Source of the DNA: CAZDWZ01 sp964509425 | GTDB lineage: Bacteria; Bdellovibrionota_C; UBA2361; SZUA-149; CAZDWZ01 | DNA: 64,000 nucleotides | Direction of reading: 5' to 3' | Assembly (NCBI GenBank): GCA_964509425.1 | Contig: CAZDWZ010000011.1 | Span: 1 to 64,000, forward strand | Shown: in pieces, positions 7,347 to 16,530 of the stretch | Layout of the letters: each line of letters starts with the position of its first letter | Numbering within the stretch: the first letter of the stretch is position 1 | Program-made: the position numbers and the translations under genes | The notes under the pieces: model-generated | Seen by the model: only the letters and a program-made list of their open reading frames with translations | What the model was told of the DNA's origin: nothing | Database searches by the model: none

Positions 7347-8795
7347 TTATATCGGCGTTGCCGTTGCGGTCGGCCAAGGGGTGGGCTCTTCCGTCGGAAC
7401 CGGCGTCGGAGAGACGGTCGGTTCTTCAGTCGGAGTCGGCGTCGGCCAGACGGTCGGCGTCTCAGTCGGCGTGTAAGTCGGCCACACCGTCGGTGTCTCC
7501 GTCGGCGTATAGGTCGGCTCCTCCGTCGGGGTTACCGTCGGAGTCTCCGTCGGCGTGAACGTCGGCGAGACGGTCGGCGTCGGAGTCGGCAAGCTGCAAG
7601 GATACTGAGGTCCCAAATCCGGTTCGTAGTTCCAAATGTTATTGACCCAGCACTCCCAGCCCTGCACCCACGGCTCGGTGTTGAAGTACGGTTCGGTCGG
7701 CGGTTCAGGCTCGGTCGGCTCCGACGAGGTGAACGAGCACCACTCTTGCTCCGGACGCGGCGTGTTGGTTCCGGTGGCCAGATCGATCTCTCGACGGTCG
7801 TCGCAGTTTGCGAGCATGTAGTTTCTGATGAACGTCCGGTTCCGCGTGTATTTGAGGCTGACGAACTCGTCGAAGTGCCCCTGGTTGTTCGGGAGCAGTC
7901 CGCCCGCGCAGCGTTGATCGCTCACGAGCTCCCGGATACCGGCGAGGCGAGGTGCGCCGCCGCTTGCTACGAACACCGGTCCGCCGCTGTCGCCGGGGCA
8001 ACCGTGTGCGTTTCCGACTTGACCGCGCACGAACTGAAGCAAGAAGCCGTTCCGACTTCCTGCTGCGGGGGCGGTGCGGCCCTGCGGATTATGCGCGCGC
8101 GGCTCGACCCAGGAGAGAAAGCGCATCGAACCGTTTTTCATGATGCCTGCTCCGGCGTTGTTTCGCCCCGACCGGCCGTAACCGGAGACGAGACCCTCCG
8201 TCGCCGCGTTTCCGGGTCGGAGAAAGTTCGCTTTCGTGTCATCGAACAGGTCGTTATCGGGGTCCTGTGCCCACGCAAAGTTCGCAGGAATGATATTTGG
8301 ATAGTTGAGGTTGTTCGGCAGAGTGGCCGTGAGCTTTGCCATCGCGAGCCCGACGGTCAGAGCCGGAACACCTTGCGGCATCGGCACCCCGTGAGATTCC
8401 CCGTAGGCGACAGAGTCGTTATCGATTCGCCGCGTCGTGTTCTGATTCCGCCCGAACTCCGCTTTGATTCGCTGAAAGCGGTTCGGGTTCATGACGCCGT
8501 TTGGACCTGCGGGTGTGTTGAGATCGACCTCGAGAGAAAAATATCTCTCCGGTGCGCCGTCCATGTTCAAGCAATGCGCCGCCGTCAAGATGACGTTGTT
8601 GCAGAGGAGCACCGCGGTGCACGGCTCGATCAGATCCGTTGAATCGGTCCAGACGGTACCGCCGACCGTGTGATGCGGCGCGCGAGCATTAGCGGCGGTC
8701 GCAGCTCCGCCGTTAATCGCGTGTCCTTCGGACCATGGGAGAAGAATACCGATCCCTGTTGCAATCGCAACGAGACCTTTCTGAGGACGCTTCAT
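7347..8795 (-). CDS. Secreted trypsin-like serine protease with Pro/Thr-rich tail
   Basis: This 482-residue S1-family protein has a signal peptide to about residue 26 (ending EGHA). The N-terminal catalytic His74 is in ILTAAHC and the catalytic Ser270 in HGCPGDSGGPVF; cysteines at 59, 65, 75 and 266 fit disulfides. At the place where trypsins have DIALLKL, the sequence reads GLAMAKL, so the usual Asp appears to be Gly149 or the Asp is supplied elsewhere. Residues from about 370 form a long linker of TPTETPTV/TPTEEPT repeats ending near ATATPI. Such a tail is typical of surface or secreted proteins with stalk linkers, and no sorting signal follows it. The gene is monocistronic and leftward. 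Confidence 0.9.
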   Translation of the reverse strand: MKRPQKGLVAIATGIGILLPWSEGHAINGGAATAANARAPHHTVGGTVWTDSTDLIEPCTAVLLCNNVILTAAHCLNMDGAPERYFSLEVDLNTPAGPNGVMNPNRFQRIKAEFGRNQNTTRRIDNDSVAYGESHGVPMPQGVPALTVGLAMAKLTATLPNNLNYPNIIPANFAWAQDPDNDLFDDTKANFLRPGNAATEGLVSGYGRSGRNNAGAGIMKNGSMRFLSWVEPRAHNPQGRTAPAAGSRNGFLLQFVRGQVGNAHGCPGDSGGPVFVASGGAPRLAGIRELVSDQRCAGGLLPNNQGHFDEFVSLKYTRNRTFIRNYMLANCDDRREIDLATGTNTPRPEQEWCSFTSSEPTEPEPPTEPYFNTEPWVQGWECWVNNIWNYEPDLGPQYPCSLPTPTPTVSPTFTPTETPTVTPTEEPTYTPTETPTVWPTYTPTETPTVWPTPTPTEEPTVSPTPVPTEEPTPWPTATATPI

Positions 8796-8854
8796 CAGGT
8801 GAACTCCTGTATTTATTTGTTGGGCACTGGAGCGAGCACTTTTTCAACCGACGT

Positions 8855-8875
8855 TTCTGAATACATCATTCAGAA
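8855..8875. promoter_or_regulatory. Inverted repeat upstream of the protease gene
   Basis: TTCTGAAT-ACATC-ATTCAGAA is a perfect 8-bp dyad about 60 bp before the protease start, in AT-rich DNA. It could be an operator; the regulator is unknown. The rest of 8796-9147 shows no gene. Confidence 0.35.
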
Positions 8876-9147
8876 TGAGAACTCTACCGGTGTTTGGTCC
8901 CCTAAACAAAGGAATGTTTTCTCAATTTTTCGTGTTGCGGAAATAACATTCGATTGTTTGCGGTCTGTTTCGGTCGTAGCGCTTATGTCAGGATCATGTA
9001 AGTCCGATGAAAATCAGCGCACTTTCCATCCCGCATAAATTTTTTGGCCGCAACCAGTCCGCAAACCAACCGATCTCCTTATCCTCAGGGCGTCCGATAA
9101 GCTTCACTGAAAGTACGGCGGGAAGCGAAGAACAACTCGACAATTCG

Positions 9148-9527
9148 TCAATTGACGAGGTGCAAGAGGGCATCGTGTTGAACAGATGCGCTTTTGAGAG
9201 CAGCCGGAAACTTCACATCAAGCTTGCCGAGGCGGTACAACTTCACCGCGACCTTGTAGGCTTGGTAGATGGAGAAATACCACTTCAAGAAGAGCTTCTT
9301 CGCCTCGGGACACTGGGTGAGAACCAGAGGCTACCGGGCACGGTGTTCAGCAACTGCTCCCGCGTGAGAAACCCGATGCCCTTTGCCTTCCGTTCTTGCA
9401 CGAGCTCAAGCCTCCGCTCTTCCGGCTTCTTGAGCATCAGCTTCTTGTACTCCCGCTGAGTGAGATGCTCATAGCCGGGAAGCCGCTTGAACTCCAAAAC
9501 GTGCTCGGTGGTGATGCCAAAGAGCGG
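9148..9527 (-). pseudogene. RAYT transposase remnant
   Basis: On the minus strand EFKRLPGYEHLTQREYKKLM and the following residues to LLNTVPGSL match the RAYT C-terminal region (RIPGYESLSQREYMLMMEAK). After a small deletion or frameshift the match resumes as LTQCPEAKKLFLKWYFSIYQ (compare LSLNPEARRIFIDRYFRLLE) to a stop at 9148. The HUH domain is missing. It is diverged in sequence from the intact copies, so this was a separate older insertion. Confidence 0.8.
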
Positions 9528-9678
9528 GAGTTACGCGCTCGTCGAATCGAGTTGCCAGGCGCAGGCGATACTTTCGAGACAGCTCGTCTCCGACATTTCG
9601 AGGATCAGCGGCTGCGAGAGAACCTGGCAGTCGTGCAACCGAAGCGTCCCGAGGATTGAGCGCTGCACGTGGCATCGA

Positions 9679-9786
9679 TCAGTTGCTCGAGACGAGGAAC
9701 GTTAGTTCCGTAAGCTGCCCATCCCTTTCAATTCTAAAAAGCGCTGGTTTGGTGGGATCGGAACTCGGATTGAGCAGAGCGCCGGT
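9679..9786 (-). pseudogene. C-terminal protein fragment (ERDGQLTELT family)
   Basis: A 35-codon frame with no start ends KPALFRIERDGQLTELTFLV and a stop at 9679. The decapeptide ERDGQLTELT is shared with the fragment at 11395-11559, which shows both come from one coding family. Upstream the frame is closed by TGA. The flanking gap 9528-10041 holds no other supported gene. Confidence 0.4.
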
Positions 9787-10041
9787 TCACCCCCAGCAAA
9801 GTCCACACAAAAAACCTCATTCCGTTCACTGAAAAGTTTTTGATTTCGCCGAATCTCCACGAGAATCCCCCGATCTCGCCCCAGGGTTTCCCCCACGCGC
9901 GCCGTTCCAGCCTCAAGATTAGAATTGGTAAAGCCGAAATAAGGAATATTATTGATTGTATTGACGGGTTCTGAAGTTCTCCGGACGCTTCATCGTCAAA
10001 ACGACGTCAGAATTCGAACTGCATTCCGTGTGATGGGCTAG

Positions 10042-11355
10042 ATGTTGCGAAGTATCTTCGTCTCCCTTTCAGTGCTCCTTCAGCTTTTCTTCTTCGTGGA
10101 TCGGGCTCGGGCACAAATTCCGATCGCGCCGCCGAGCCCAGCATCGCCGAGCCCGATGGTCACTCAATACGAAAATCCGTCTAAGCCGGTTCCGCAGCCG
10201 GGACTGGGTTCGCCCGTGCCCTCGGACACTCCCGTCGCGCAACCTGACCAACCGGATGACTTCATCATCGTGCGTCTCGACGATCAGCTGCTAGCAATCG
10301 AAGGGCTGAGGGCGCGTGAATCCACAGACAGCGTGGCCGTACGCTTCGTCGCCGACCTCAAGTTGCTCGCCTATAGTCAGGAGGCAAGTCTGATTTTTGT
10401 TCTCGATCGAGTCACGAGCCGACTTCAGTGGGGTGACAGCGGTTACTTTGTCGCAGAGGTGTATTTCTCAGACGCGACTTGTCTCTCGGGCTGCAATGTT
10501 CGGGAAGAAAATGCTCTCGAAGAATTTTCCTTCGCGGGATATGCATTCGCGTTAGCACCATTCGCTCCGTTGAACCCAGCGCAAGGTCCGGCCATTTCAC
10601 GAGCTTCCGGTATTTGCCGGCATGTTTCTACCGCCTACAATCTGGTTCAGACCGGCGTGGTAAAGACAAGTTGGACGAGAACACAGCCCGGGACTCGTCC
10701 GCCGGTCTCGGTGCCGTTGGTCACGCGGAGCGCCCAAGTAAACCAGGTACGAAGTGAATTTTGGACCGACTCTTTCATCGAAAAACTTTGGGTCCTCTCG
10801 GGTCGCCCGATGGGCGGAACCACTCCTCGCGCCATGTCCGGCGCGTGGGGACGAGCGGGTGAATGGAATAATCGCTTCTATATGAACGCCACATTTCCAG
10901 TCTCTCCAGAGAACTCCACTTGGGGAATCGGCGGAGTCAGCGTTCAAAGTTGGTGTGAAGCAATCGGGGATCACATCGCCCGACGTGTCACCAGGTTCGC
11001 TGCCGCGATCGATCTCGCTCGATCGGCACCGCGCCGTGGCCATAGTATGCCGGTGCTAAATTCCATCTGGCTGGGCCAGCGGAGCGTCTGTGAGCTGACG
11101 GTGGTAAATTCCGGACATCAGGGCCGTCCGACTGGAACAAACGTTCCTTATAACGAAAGAAATATCCAAAAGTGGGAAGTTTCGGGCACTCCCGATGCGC
11201 TCACGGTTACTCATGTTGCCGGAGTTCTCGCGAGCCGACGTGAGGAAGCAGTTTGGGAGGCCGCGGGGTATAACCAAGCGTCTTACATTCTCTTCACGCA
11301 AACTCCCTGGGGCGGTGTGCTTGGCGCAGACGAACCGGGCAGGGCCTGGGATTAG
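10042..11355 (+). CDS. Large secreted hypothetical protein
   Basis: This 437-residue product has a signal peptide (IFVSLSVLLQLFFFVDRARAQ) and a Pro/Ser-rich N-terminal linker (residues 26-70). A globular region of about 360 residues with few cysteines follows. No family is recognised. Features include DDFIIVRLDDQLLAIEG after the linker and a Trp-rich middle (WGRAGEWNNRFYMNATFPVS). It probably faces the periplasm or the outside. Codon use is host-type. The gene is monocistronic, with AT-rich DNA before the ATG. Confidence 0.75.
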   Translation: MLRSIFVSLSVLLQLFFFVDRARAQIPIAPPSPASPSPMVTQYENPSKPVPQPGLGSPVPSDTPVAQPDQPDDFIIVRLDDQLLAIEGLRARESTDSVAVRFVADLKLLAYSQEASLIFVLDRVTSRLQWGDSGYFVAEVYFSDATCLSGCNVREENALEEFSFAGYAFALAPFAPLNPAQGPAISRASGICRHVSTAYNLVQTGVVKTSWTRTQPGTRPPVSVPLVTRSAQVNQVRSEFWTDSFIEKLWVLSGRPMGGTTPRAMSGAWGRAGEWNNRFYMNATFPVSPENSTWGIGGVSVQSWCEAIGDHIARRVTRFAAAIDLARSAPRRGHSMPVLNSIWLGQRSVCELTVVNSGHQGRPTGTNVPYNERNIQKWEVSGTPDALTVTHVAGVLASRREEAVWEAAGYNQASYILFTQTPWGGVLGADEPGRAWD

Positions 11356-11394
11356 TTTATTCTTCGGGAAAGATCGGGTACGAGATCTCGCAGA

Positions 11395-11559
11395 TCAAAA
11401 AAAGTCGATCACGGTTAACTCCGTAAGCTGACCATCGCGTTCTACGAATGAAGCCCAAACACTCAGCGCTGTCGATATCTGGAGACCAGTGCGCTCTATC
11501 TGCTCGCGCCCATCCGATTTGATTCCCGCGAGAACAAGAAGTAAACTTCGCTTGAATTT
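11395..11559 (-). pseudogene. Start-less small membrane-like fragment (ERDGQLTELT family)
   Basis: A 55-codon frame beginning KFKRSLLLVLAGIKSDG and ending SFVERDGQLTELTVIDFF has no ATG, GTG or TTG near its beginning; TGA precedes it in frame. It shares ERDGQLTELT with 9679-9786. A decayed paralogue or a gene with a lost start is likely. The remaining DNA to 11739 has no clear gene. Confidence 0.4.
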
Positions 11560-11739
11560 TCAACAATTCGTTGAATTCTTTGACCTATTTTCCCGCGAGA
11601 TGAGTTACCTCGACACGTTCGAACGACGGCGAGGACGAAATACGTGTGACGGCCTTGAACGTTCTTCAGGGCTGCCGCGACGTACCGAACAAAAGGTTAC
11701 GTCTGTCCGGCAGTTCCATCCCCTGTCGAGGGCCTACCC

Positions 11740-12549
11740 GTGACTCGTGTCCTGTCCGCCGTCCTGCTGTGCGCGTGCGCCGCCATCGCCGCGCACGCCG
11801 ACGAGCCGCCGAAGCTCGAGAAGACCGAGAACAAGAACGTGGCGAAGATCGTCCGCGGCATCCGCGACGCCTGCGACGACAACGCCGCGCTCGGGAAGCG
11901 CGCCGTGTTCGGTGATGAACTCACCGAAAAGCTGATCAAACAGGCCGCGACCGAGGCTCTCAAGCTCCCGAAGGCCGAGCAGGTCGATGGGTTTCTGACC
12001 TCGATCGGCATCGGTCTGGACCGGTTCAACGATGCCGCCCAGAACGTCAACACCGCGAAGCACTTTAAGGACATCGAGACGTTCGATGATGCGAAGGATC
12101 GCCAGAAGTCGCTGCGCCTGAAGAAGGTCTCGATGCTCGACGAGTTCTACTTCACGGCGTACTGGTCGCGGAGCGCCGGCATAACGGGCCGAATGGGCCG
12201 GGAGACGGCGGAAGAACTCGCCCTCGGGAAGCAGACGATCGACGTGCTGAAGAACGACAGCTTCGAGTGGCGGAACCTGAACGCCGCGCAGTCCGGGATC
12301 GAGTTCGCGGACCGTCTCAAATCGGGCAAGCTCTCGCTCACCGACGTCGCGGAGAAGTTCACCGTGGCGAAAGTGATCGTGGCCCGGAGCGACCTTCCGC
12401 CCAAGCTGAGCTACGAAGACTTCACCAAGAAACACGGGCGGCCGGAGGTGACCGCGAAGGACATGGCCAAGCTTCTCGAGAAGGAGTTGACGGACATGAA
12501 GTCGAAGACGACGGCCCACTTCGACAAAGAGTGGCCCGCGAAGAAGTGA
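11740..12549 (+). CDS. Exported hypothetical protein, GC-rich class
   Basis: This 269-residue product starts at GTG with a short signal peptide (MTRVLSAVLLCACAAIAAHA). The mature part is highly charged, largely helical by composition, rich in Lys/Glu and Asp, without cysteines. Third positions are overwhelmingly G or C, in sharp contrast with neighbours on both sides; this is the composition of Gemmata-type planctomycete genes. No family name can be given. It stands alone and has its own strong hairpin terminator at 12575-12638. A long opposite-strand open frame is an artefact of this codon bias. Confidence 0.75.
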   Translation: MTRVLSAVLLCACAAIAAHADEPPKLEKTENKNVAKIVRGIRDACDDNAALGKRAVFGDELTEKLIKQAATEALKLPKAEQVDGFLTSIGIGLDRFNDAAQNVNTAKHFKDIETFDDAKDRQKSLRLKKVSMLDEFYFTAYWSRSAGITGRMGRETAEELALGKQTIDVLKNDSFEWRNLNAAQSGIEFADRLKSGKLSLTDVAEKFTVAKVIVARSDLPPKLSYEDFTKKHGRPEVTAKDMAKLLEKELTDMKSKTTAHFDKEWPAKK

Positions 12550-12574
12550 TTCCGAGAATACACCCTCCGCAACA

Positions 12575-12638
12575 CCTCTGCCGCCGCGAGAACAGGATTT
12601 ACCTGGTTCTGTTCGGGCGGCGGCAGAGGACGTATTTT
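12575..12638 (+). terminator. Nested hairpin terminator after the GC-rich gene
   Basis: CCTCTGCCGCC (12575-12585) pairs with GGCGGCAGAGG (12619-12629), and GAACAG/CTGTTC forms an inner stem. A short ATTTTCT run follows. Confidence 0.75.
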
Positions 12639-12661
12639 CTCTGCTTGGTTTTCTTTTTCCA

Positions 12662-12740
12662 GGTACCGGGTTCATCCTGAGTATTACCGCTCTCTCTCCG
12701 GGTACCGGGTTCATCCTGAGTATTGAAGATCGCTGAGAAC
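12662..12740. repeat. Two tandem heads of family-A repeat
   Basis: GGTACCGGGTTCATCCTGAG plus TATT occurs at 12662-12685 and again at 12701-12724. The second continues with GAAGATCGCTGAGAAC, matching the next block of the full-length copies. The remaining 12741-12859 looks like the promoter region of the next gene. Confidence 0.85.
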
Positions 12741-12859
12741 ACCTCGGTGTCGAATCCCTCTATAGCCGCAGTGTGTATGAAATGCCGGAATGATACACTC
12801 ATCCCCATTCAGCCATAACAGTCAGAAGACGTTGGTTGAATAATAAGGGAAAAGATTAG

Positions 12860-14008
12860 TTGTTACAGCGAACTACGGTTCAGAGCGTGGGCGGGTTTGG
12901 CTCGGGAACCCTATCGAAATCGACCGGTGCGGACAAACGCCGGAAGTCCTCGGTACAACAAGTTCAGTTTAATGCGACCGGGTCGGACTATTTCCGGCTC
13001 TGGCTCCCGGATCTCGTTCTGACCGTTCTCACGTTGGGTATTTACTCCGCCTGGGCGAAGGCCCGCCGGCTCCGCTATTTCGCACAATCGACTTTCGTCG
13101 CGAACGATTCGTTTGATTTCCATGGGAGCGGCGAAGCAATTCTCAAAGGCCGCATCGCGCTCGTCGCAGTTGCAGGTCTCTTCTATTTGTTCGACGCGAT
13201 TGGGCCACGCTATGTCGAAACATCATCCGTACTTTTTGCGCTCCTGTTTCCCATATTTACCTGTCAGGCGTGGAAGTATCGAACGCTGAACACCAGCTAT
13301 CGAGGAGTCCGATTTGGATTTCACGGAACGCAAGGAGAAGCGTTCCTCTCGCTTGCTGGACCCGCGCTTGCTGCCGGACTCGGAACCGGACTTCTTGTAA
13401 GCCTCGTGAAGTCGTATTTGGGCGCGTTCTTTCAAGTGATGCTCGTGTTCGTCTCGAGCGCGATGCTCTTCGGATACCTTCAGTTCGCAACCCGCTCGTT
13501 TTTCTGGAAGCACCTTGGCTACGGGAATGGTCGATTTGATATTCAGCTCCGTGCGCCCGACCTTCTTCTAAGCTGGCTTGTCGGGGCACTCGGACTATTC
13601 GTCGCGGCGATGGTTGCTATCTCGGGCATGGGCCACGTGTTCGCGTTTCCCGCCTGGAGCTACTATCTCGTTTTATTTTCGCTTGGGCTTCTCGGCTTGT
13701 CTTATGTCGAATCGGAGTCCAGGCACCGAATAGCGGACGGTCTCTCGCTCAGAGAAGTGCGATTCGAGACGAATATAAGTCCGTTGCCTCTCTTCTTTTT
13801 GCGGCTGAAATGCGCCGTTCTCTCTGTCGTTACTCTCGGGCTGTACATCCCGTGGGCGCGGGTCGAGCTCTGGAAATATCGAGTCGAATCCTACACCGTT
13901 CATTTCGACGGCCCGATAAATTTCGCCGCCCAGGAATCACAATCCGAAGAGGAATCTGCAGTCGGGGATTCGATCGTGGAAGGCCTCACCTGGGACTTTG
14001 GGTTCTAA
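12860..14008 (+). CDS. DUF898 (YjgN-like) integral membrane protein
   Basis: This 382-residue product starts at TTG with GGGAAAAG about 8 bases upstream. After about 35 residues comes the DUF898 signature: FRLWLPDLVLTVLTLGIYSA then WAKARRLRYF, repeated near the C-terminus as LSVVTLGLYIPWARVELWKY. Roughly seven hydrophobic segments place it in the inner membrane. Function in this family is unknown. It overlaps the following peptidase frame and the two form an operon, an arrangement known for DUF898 with M48 peptidases in proteobacteria. Confidence 0.88.
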   Translation: MLQRTTVQSVGGFGSGTLSKSTGADKRRKSSVQQVQFNATGSDYFRLWLPDLVLTVLTLGIYSAWAKARRLRYFAQSTFVANDSFDFHGSGEAILKGRIALVAVAGLFYLFDAIGPRYVETSSVLFALLFPIFTCQAWKYRTLNTSYRGVRFGFHGTQGEAFLSLAGPALAAGLGTGLLVSLVKSYLGAFFQVMLVFVSSAMLFGYLQFATRSFFWKHLGYGNGRFDIQLRAPDLLLSWLVGALGLFVAAMVAISGMGHVFAFPAWSYYLVLFSLGLLGLSYVESESRHRIADGLSLREVRFETNISPLPLFFLRLKCAVLSVVTLGLYIPWARVELWKYRVESYTVHFDGPINFAAQESQSEEESAVGDSIVEGLTWDFGF

Positions 14009-14012
14009 CGAC

Positions 14013-14999
14013 ATGTCAGAAGTTTCGGCTACATACTATGACGGGCGCTCCTCTGAGAAACGGCTGGTGGTGATCCATCTCGACGGCTCGAGTCTTCGAG
14101 TTGTCGGGGAGGCGAACGAAAAGAACATCTCGATCTCCGACATTCGCGTCTCGTTTTTTCCCGCGGCGAAGAATGCTCACATATACTTTCAATTGGGCGG
14201 ACACGTTCGTATTCCCGTCTCTGACGAAGCCAAAACACTGATTCAGCAACTTCGGCGGGAACAACGCAGTCAGCCTATAACACTGTTTCGTCGATTCGGA
14301 GTTCCGATCTGTGTGGTGGCCGTTCTCGTCGTTGCGATCGTAAATTTATACGGGGGCATCCTTCGAACGGCGGCAGACCTTCTCCCCGAGTCGATGGTTC
14401 GCTCGCTGGGTGAAAAACAACGCGAGGTCGCACTCGCCATGTTTACGGAACCGAGCCGACTTTCCGCCGAGCGGCGTGCGAGGATTGAATCCGAGTTTAA
14501 AAGACTTGCCCGGGCGAGCGTCCCGGAGGGTCGATTCGAGCTTCTTTTTCGCGGGGATGCGAGTAATACAAATCCGAATGCGTTTGCGTGTGGCAACGGG
14601 ACGATCGTTCTTCTCGATTCGATCGTTGATTTTGCAGGCTCTGACGAAGCCCTGCTCGGTATATTGGCTCATGAAATAGGCCACGTGGCGGAGAGGCATC
14701 ATGTCAGGTTCGCGCTTCAGGACTCGTTCCTGTCCACAATCCTCCGTCTTTCGGGAGACAGTGCTGCAATTTTTACTGCCGCTGCTTCGAAGCATTTGAT
14801 TCGGCTCAAATACTCTCGCGATATGGAACGCGAGGCCGATCATTTTGCCTATCGGACTTTGAAGGAGCAGGGAATATCGACCGCGCCGCTTTCGGATTTT
14901 TTCTCGAGGATGGCCGCGCGCCAAAGCTCGGATGAGGATTTCGCCTGGGGTTATTTCTCAACGCACCCAAAGTCAGACGAGAGGAAGCGCGTGAAGTGA
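14013..14999 (+). CDS. M48-family membrane zinc metallopeptidase
   Basis: The preferred start is ATG 14013 (MSEVSATYYDGR), 4 bp after the DUF898 stop; a TTG at 13998 would overlap it. The 328-residue product has an N-terminal beta-rich domain, a transmembrane segment (VPICVVAVLVVAIVNLYGG) and an M48 catalytic domain. The HExxH motif is clear in GILAHEIGHVAERHH, and the third zinc ligand is likely Glu in RDMEREADHFAY. M48 enzymes act in membrane protein quality control. Tight coupling to DUF898 suggests the two proteins work together. Confidence 0.9.
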   Translation: MSEVSATYYDGRSSEKRLVVIHLDGSSLRVVGEANEKNISISDIRVSFFPAAKNAHIYFQLGGHVRIPVSDEAKTLIQQLRREQRSQPITLFRRFGVPICVVAVLVVAIVNLYGGILRTAADLLPESMVRSLGEKQREVALAMFTEPSRLSAERRARIESEFKRLARASVPEGRFELLFRGDASNTNPNAFACGNGTIVLLDSIVDFAGSDEALLGILAHEIGHVAERHHVRFALQDSFLSTILRLSGDSAAIFTAAASKHLIRLKYSRDMEREADHFAYRTLKEQGISTAPLSDFFSRMAARQSSDEDFAWGYFSTHPKSDERKRVK

Positions 15000-15121
15000 A
15001 TCACTGGCCAAATGTTCAAGCTCTCCTGATGGTGCGAGCCGCGCGTGATTCTACGGGTTGAATCGCGCGTGTGGATATTTGTTAGATCGTGCAAGATTTG
15101 TAGGCGCTGAATCTGCGAGAA

Positions 15122-15155
15122 TCTAGTACGACGTTCTTGAAGGTTCGCAAGTCAG
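15122..15155. repeat. Family-B dispersed repeat (diverged)
   Basis: TCTAGTACGACGTTCTTGAA followed by GGTTCGCAAGTCAG. It lies about 57 bp upstream of a frameshifted lipoprotein gene. Confidence 0.6.
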
Positions 15156-15211
15156 AGTCGGACTATCTGGTTGCGAGAGCAACTTGGAGATTCAGAGCAT
15201 ACCGTTAAAAA

Positions 15212-15985
15212 ATGAGAAAAGTAGGCGCTATTTTTGTTATAGATGTTGAGCTTCGCGGCCGGACACTCTTACCGCTCGTGCTAGTTCTATTGATCGGCTG
15301 CGCCTCGCCGACACGCTCAACTATTAGGAAAGCAGAGACGCTGCTACTACTCTCGCGGAGACCTCGTTCGAGCAATCTCGCACGTTGAAGGCGCTTCCGG
15401 ATGCTGCCTTAATCGAATTGTATTTATCTCAATTCACGAACAACTCCGGCTCTACATCCAGCACACTCGATCGCTACATTGCAAGTCGATGCACATCCAT
15501 CGTCGAACCTCTGCTGGCGGAGTTCTTTCGACACGATGACCTTGTGAAGCTTCGGATTATTCAAACTTTTCGTGCGTTCCCACATTTCGGTTGTGAGCTA
15601 AATAGCCGAGGTGATCTGGTCGAACGACTGCAACTCTTCTGGAGTGTGTTCGAGAGCAATCGCTACCGGGAAATGGCCCAAAGGGCTTTGAATAGTTTTG
15701 GTTCGGTGAAGTTTCGGGAAGAACTTCACTCTGTGGGCAGATTCAACGCCTCCAATCATCCACGTTGAGGTAATCCGATCTGATGAAGGCAAACTAAGTG
15801 TGTTCAACGGTTGGGGAGAACCTGACCGTGTGCATCCCGATTCACAAGGAGCGTCGTCAGGGATGCTGATTGCGAAGATCGAAAACGGATGGCAATTTCA
15901 ATGCTACGACTACGGGTGGGAGCCGACATTCGACAGCATCGTGTTTCGACTTCAGCTGATTTCCGAGGGTGCACCGAGCGCTTAG
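15212..15985 (+). pseudogene. Lipoprotein gene broken by two frameshifts
   Basis: Frame 1 from ATG 15212 codes a lipoprotein signal with lipobox LLIGC. Near 15340 it must shift to continue as AATTLAETSFEQSRTLKALP and a helical domain reading to about 15740. A second shift joins SVGR to DSTPPIIHVEVIRSDEGKLS, and the frame ends at 15985. All three pieces look coding and together give one protein of about 255 residues. Either the gene is decaying or the assembly has single-base errors here. The same applies to the next gene. No family is recognised. Confidence 0.6.
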
Positions 15986-16009
15986 CGTATGTATCTATCG
16001 CCCACATAA

Positions 16010-16419
16010 TTGATACTGCGCAAAATATTCTGGATCGCCTTTCTCGTCGCGGCGGGATTGCTATCGCTGCTACTGGTGAGGTCAGGAAGATCAAGACGCG
16101 TGCGTTGCGTAAATCGAAAGCGATAGGCGCTCCAGCGATGTGGTTGATAAACGGAGTTGGACTTTTACTTGGGCTGCTCTCTCCATTTATCCCCGTATTT
16201 TGGAGTGAGACAGTGGGCATTACGGGCTTCCCGCTTCCGATCTCGGTTTTTGTGCGCCACGCCGACTCAAATTATCAGTCGCTCGGTGCATTGCCATTTT
16301 TATATCCGTTCAATATCGCGCTTTGGTTTGGTGCTACGCATGTGGTTGTTGCGAAGATAGTTGCTCGGCGAAGTAAGTGCAGTGATGCCGACTCCCGTCC
16401 TGGGGAGGTTGAGGTTTGA
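16010..16419 (+). pseudogene. Small multi-pass membrane protein gene, frameshifted
   Basis: From TTG 16010 one frame gives LRKIFWIAFLVAAGLLSLLL, a clear transmembrane start, but stops after about 38 codons. The adjacent frame carries the continuation from about 16120: MWLINGVGLLLGLLSPFIPV and later LPFLYPFNIALWFGATHVVV, ending at 16419. One indel would restore a protein of about 135 residues with three or four membrane segments. It lies 24 bp after the broken lipoprotein gene, so both may belong to one decaying unit. Confidence 0.5.
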
Positions 16420-16436
16420 GAACGCTTTGCGTTCTC
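16418..16436 (+). terminator. Short hairpin overlapping the stop codon
   Basis: GAGAACGC-TTT-GCGTTCTC is a perfect 8-bp stem starting in the stop codon of the membrane protein. No strong T-run follows. A degenerate family-B repeat (GCGGTCTTCGAGACTTCGAA) lies at 16461-16484. Confidence 0.5.
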
Positions 16437-16530
16437 GTGGTAATGGGGTGATCTCAAGCAGCGGTCTTCGAGACTTCGAAGATCAAATGCTTTTTGACTA
16501 GACGTTTTCTTTGAAACTCTAAACGGACCT

